From assembly GCA_900556525.1 (NCBI GenBank), contig USOZ01000051.1, forward strand, positions 1 to 9,461: DNA of 9,461 bases, written 5' to 3'. Made by a program: the position numbers and the translations under genes. This DNA is from an uncultured Oscillospiraceae bacterium. Its GTDB lineage: Bacteria > Bacillota > Clostridia > Oscillospirales > Ruminococcaceae. Each line of letters begins with the position of its first letter. Position 1 is the stretch's first letter. This document shows, piece by piece, positions 7,523 to 9,461 of the stretch. A model generated the notes under the pieces. The model did no database searches, was not told where the DNA came from, and saw nothing but the letters and a program-made list of their open reading frames with translations.

Positions 7523-8719
7523 ATGAATATAAACTATAAACACACGCTTTTCGCCTGCTTTGTCGGTTATATTGTGCAGGCGATAGTCAACAACTTCGTG
7601 CCGCTTCTGTTCCTGACATTTCAGGACAGCTACGGAATTTCCTACGGGAAAATCACGCTTCTTATCTCGATAAACTTCGGCGTTCAGCTCGTTATCGACC
7701 TGCTTTCGGCGTTTTTTATCGACCGTATCGGCTATCGAAAATCCGCGGTTATCGCGCACGCTTTTTCTATTGTCGGGCTTGTCGGGTTAGCAGTCCTGCC
7801 CGATATTTTCCCCGACCCTTTCTGGGGGCTTGTAACTACGGTAACGCTCTACGCAGTCGGCGGAGGGCTTCTCGAAGTGCTTATAAGCCCGATAGTTGAA
7901 GCCTGCCCGACCGATAACAAGGAGAAGGCGATGAGTCTGCTCCATTCGTTCTACTGCTGGGGACACGTCGGGGTCGTGCTGCTTTCCACGCTGTTTTTTA
8001 CCGTTTTCGGTATAGAAAACTGGCGCGTGATAGCCTTAATCTGGGCAGTCATTCCCGCAGCGAACCTTATTTTGTTCCTGCAAGTGCCGATAAACAGCCT
8101 TATTCCAGAGGATGAAAGCGGAATGAAGCCGTCGGCTCTGCTAAGAAACAAGCTGTTTTACATTATGTTCCTGCTTATGCTTTGCGCGGGCGCTTCTGAG
8201 CAGGGCGTAAGCCAGTGGGCTTCGGCGTTCGCCGAGGCGGGACTCGGAGTGTCGAAATCACTCGGCGACCTCGCGGGACCTATGCTTTTTGCGATCCTTA
8301 TGGGGACTGCACGGGCGATTTACGGAAAATTCGGGCATAAGATCGACCTCGAAAATTTCATGCTTTTCAGCAGCGTTCTCTGTATCGGTTCGTATCTGCT
8401 CACCGCACTTTCGCCGAATCCGGTGTTCAGCCTTATCGGCTGCGGTATCTGCGGCTTTTCCGTGGGAATACTCTGGCCCGGGACGTTTTCGCTCGCCTGC
8501 GCGGGGATAAAGGGCGGCGGAACGCTTATGTTCGCGCTTTTCGCGCTCGCGGGAGATATAGGTTGCGCGACGGGACCCGCCGTTGTCGGGAACGCTGCCG
8601 AGCTGCTCGGCGGAAGCCTTGATCTTGGTATTCTCTGCGGGATAATCTTCCCCGTGCTTATGACGGGAGGATTGCTGCTGTACCGACTGAGCAAAAAGCG
8701 CGCCGAGGAGAAGCCTTGA
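7523..8719 (+). CDS. MFS transporter, probably sugar or oligosaccharide
   Basis: A 398-residue inner-membrane carrier of the major facilitator superfamily. Twelve hydrophobic helices can be traced, roughly at 10-32, 44-65, 75-93, 100-123, 145-164, 167-188, 210-229, 248-267, 277-296, 300-322, 333-355 and 366-387. The loop after helix 2 holds DRIGYRK (67-73), the MFS motif A. The charged loop near 190-210 is the usual central cytoplasmic linker. The general look is that of fucose-permease-like sugar carriers, but no residue fixes the substrate. The ATG follows AGGGGTG (7511-7517) by 5 bases. A GH43 glycosidase without a signal peptide follows 98 bases downstream under a matching promoter, so uptake of xylo- or arabino-oligosaccharides is a reasonable inference. 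Transport of another sugar or a metabolite is not excluded. Confidence 0.9.
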   Translation: MNINYKHTLFACFVGYIVQAIVNNFVPLLFLTFQDSYGISYGKITLLISINFGVQLVIDLLSAFFIDRIGYRKSAVIAHAFSIVGLVGLAVLPDIFPDPFWGLVTTVTLYAVGGGLLEVLISPIVEACPTDNKEKAMSLLHSFYCWGHVGVVLLSTLFFTVFGIENWRVIALIWAVIPAANLILFLQVPINSLIPEDESGMKPSALLRNKLFYIMFLLMLCAGASEQGVSQWASAFAEAGLGVSKSLGDLAGPMLFAILMGTARAIYGKFGHKIDLENFMLFSSVLCIGSYLLTALSPNPVFSLIGCGICGFSVGILWPGTFSLACAGIKGGGTLMFALFALAGDIGCATGPAVVGNAAELLGGSLDLGILCGIIFPVLMTGGLLLYRLSKKRAEEKP

Positions 8720-8742
8720 CGCAGATGCCCATATAGTGCGGA

Positions 8743-9461
<719 letters not shown>

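Overview
The window reads as a fragment of a fermentative, plant-fibre-using Clostridia genome, most like the Oscillospiraceae/Ruminococcaceae of gut or rumen. This rests on gene content (glycogen/maltodextrin enzymes, a GH43 pentosidase, a sugar-type MFS carrier), strong AAAGGA or GGAGG ribosome sites, tight same-strand packing and roughly balanced base composition. Species cannot be fixed by eye. All genes lie on the + strand except a rearranged piece at the right end. The left end cuts glgP and the right end breaks inside a GH43 gene, as expected of a short metagenomic contig.

Region 1 (1-3770): the last three quarters of glycogen phosphorylase, a hairpin that looks like a leaky terminator, then an intracellular GH13 enzyme of the neopullulanase/cyclomaltodextrinase type. 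Together they would take apart alpha-1,4/1,6-glucans in the cytoplasm. Region 2 (3795-7277): glutamyl-tRNA synthetase (gltX) 24 bases after the GH13 gene, and 15 bases later a methionyl-tRNA-synthetase-like protein. The latter keeps the class I fold signatures. However, it has a degenerate KMSKS loop, an inserted segment of about 65 residues, and changes at positions that in E. coli MetRS bind methionine and the CAU anticodon. A strong intrinsic terminator (7292-7326) closes this cluster.

Region 3 (7278-9461): an intergenic stretch with a perfect 12-bp palindrome, then an MFS carrier and a GH43 beta-xylosidase/alpha-arabinofuranosidase-type gene. Each has its own predicted promoter. The two promoters share a 22-base element (18 of 22 identical) with the -10 box at exactly the same distance, so carrier and hydrolase are probably co-regulated for uptake and cytoplasmic cleavage of pentose-containing oligosaccharides. 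The GH43 reading frame stops abruptly after 165 residues, and the following 150 bases encode, on the opposite strand, the next part of a GH43 protein. The gene is therefore interrupted by an inversion or by a chimeric assembly join.

The best leads are the divergent MetRS-like protein, the shared promoter module and the inverted GH43 tail. I found no CRISPR array, tRNA, rRNA, insertion sequence or defence system.
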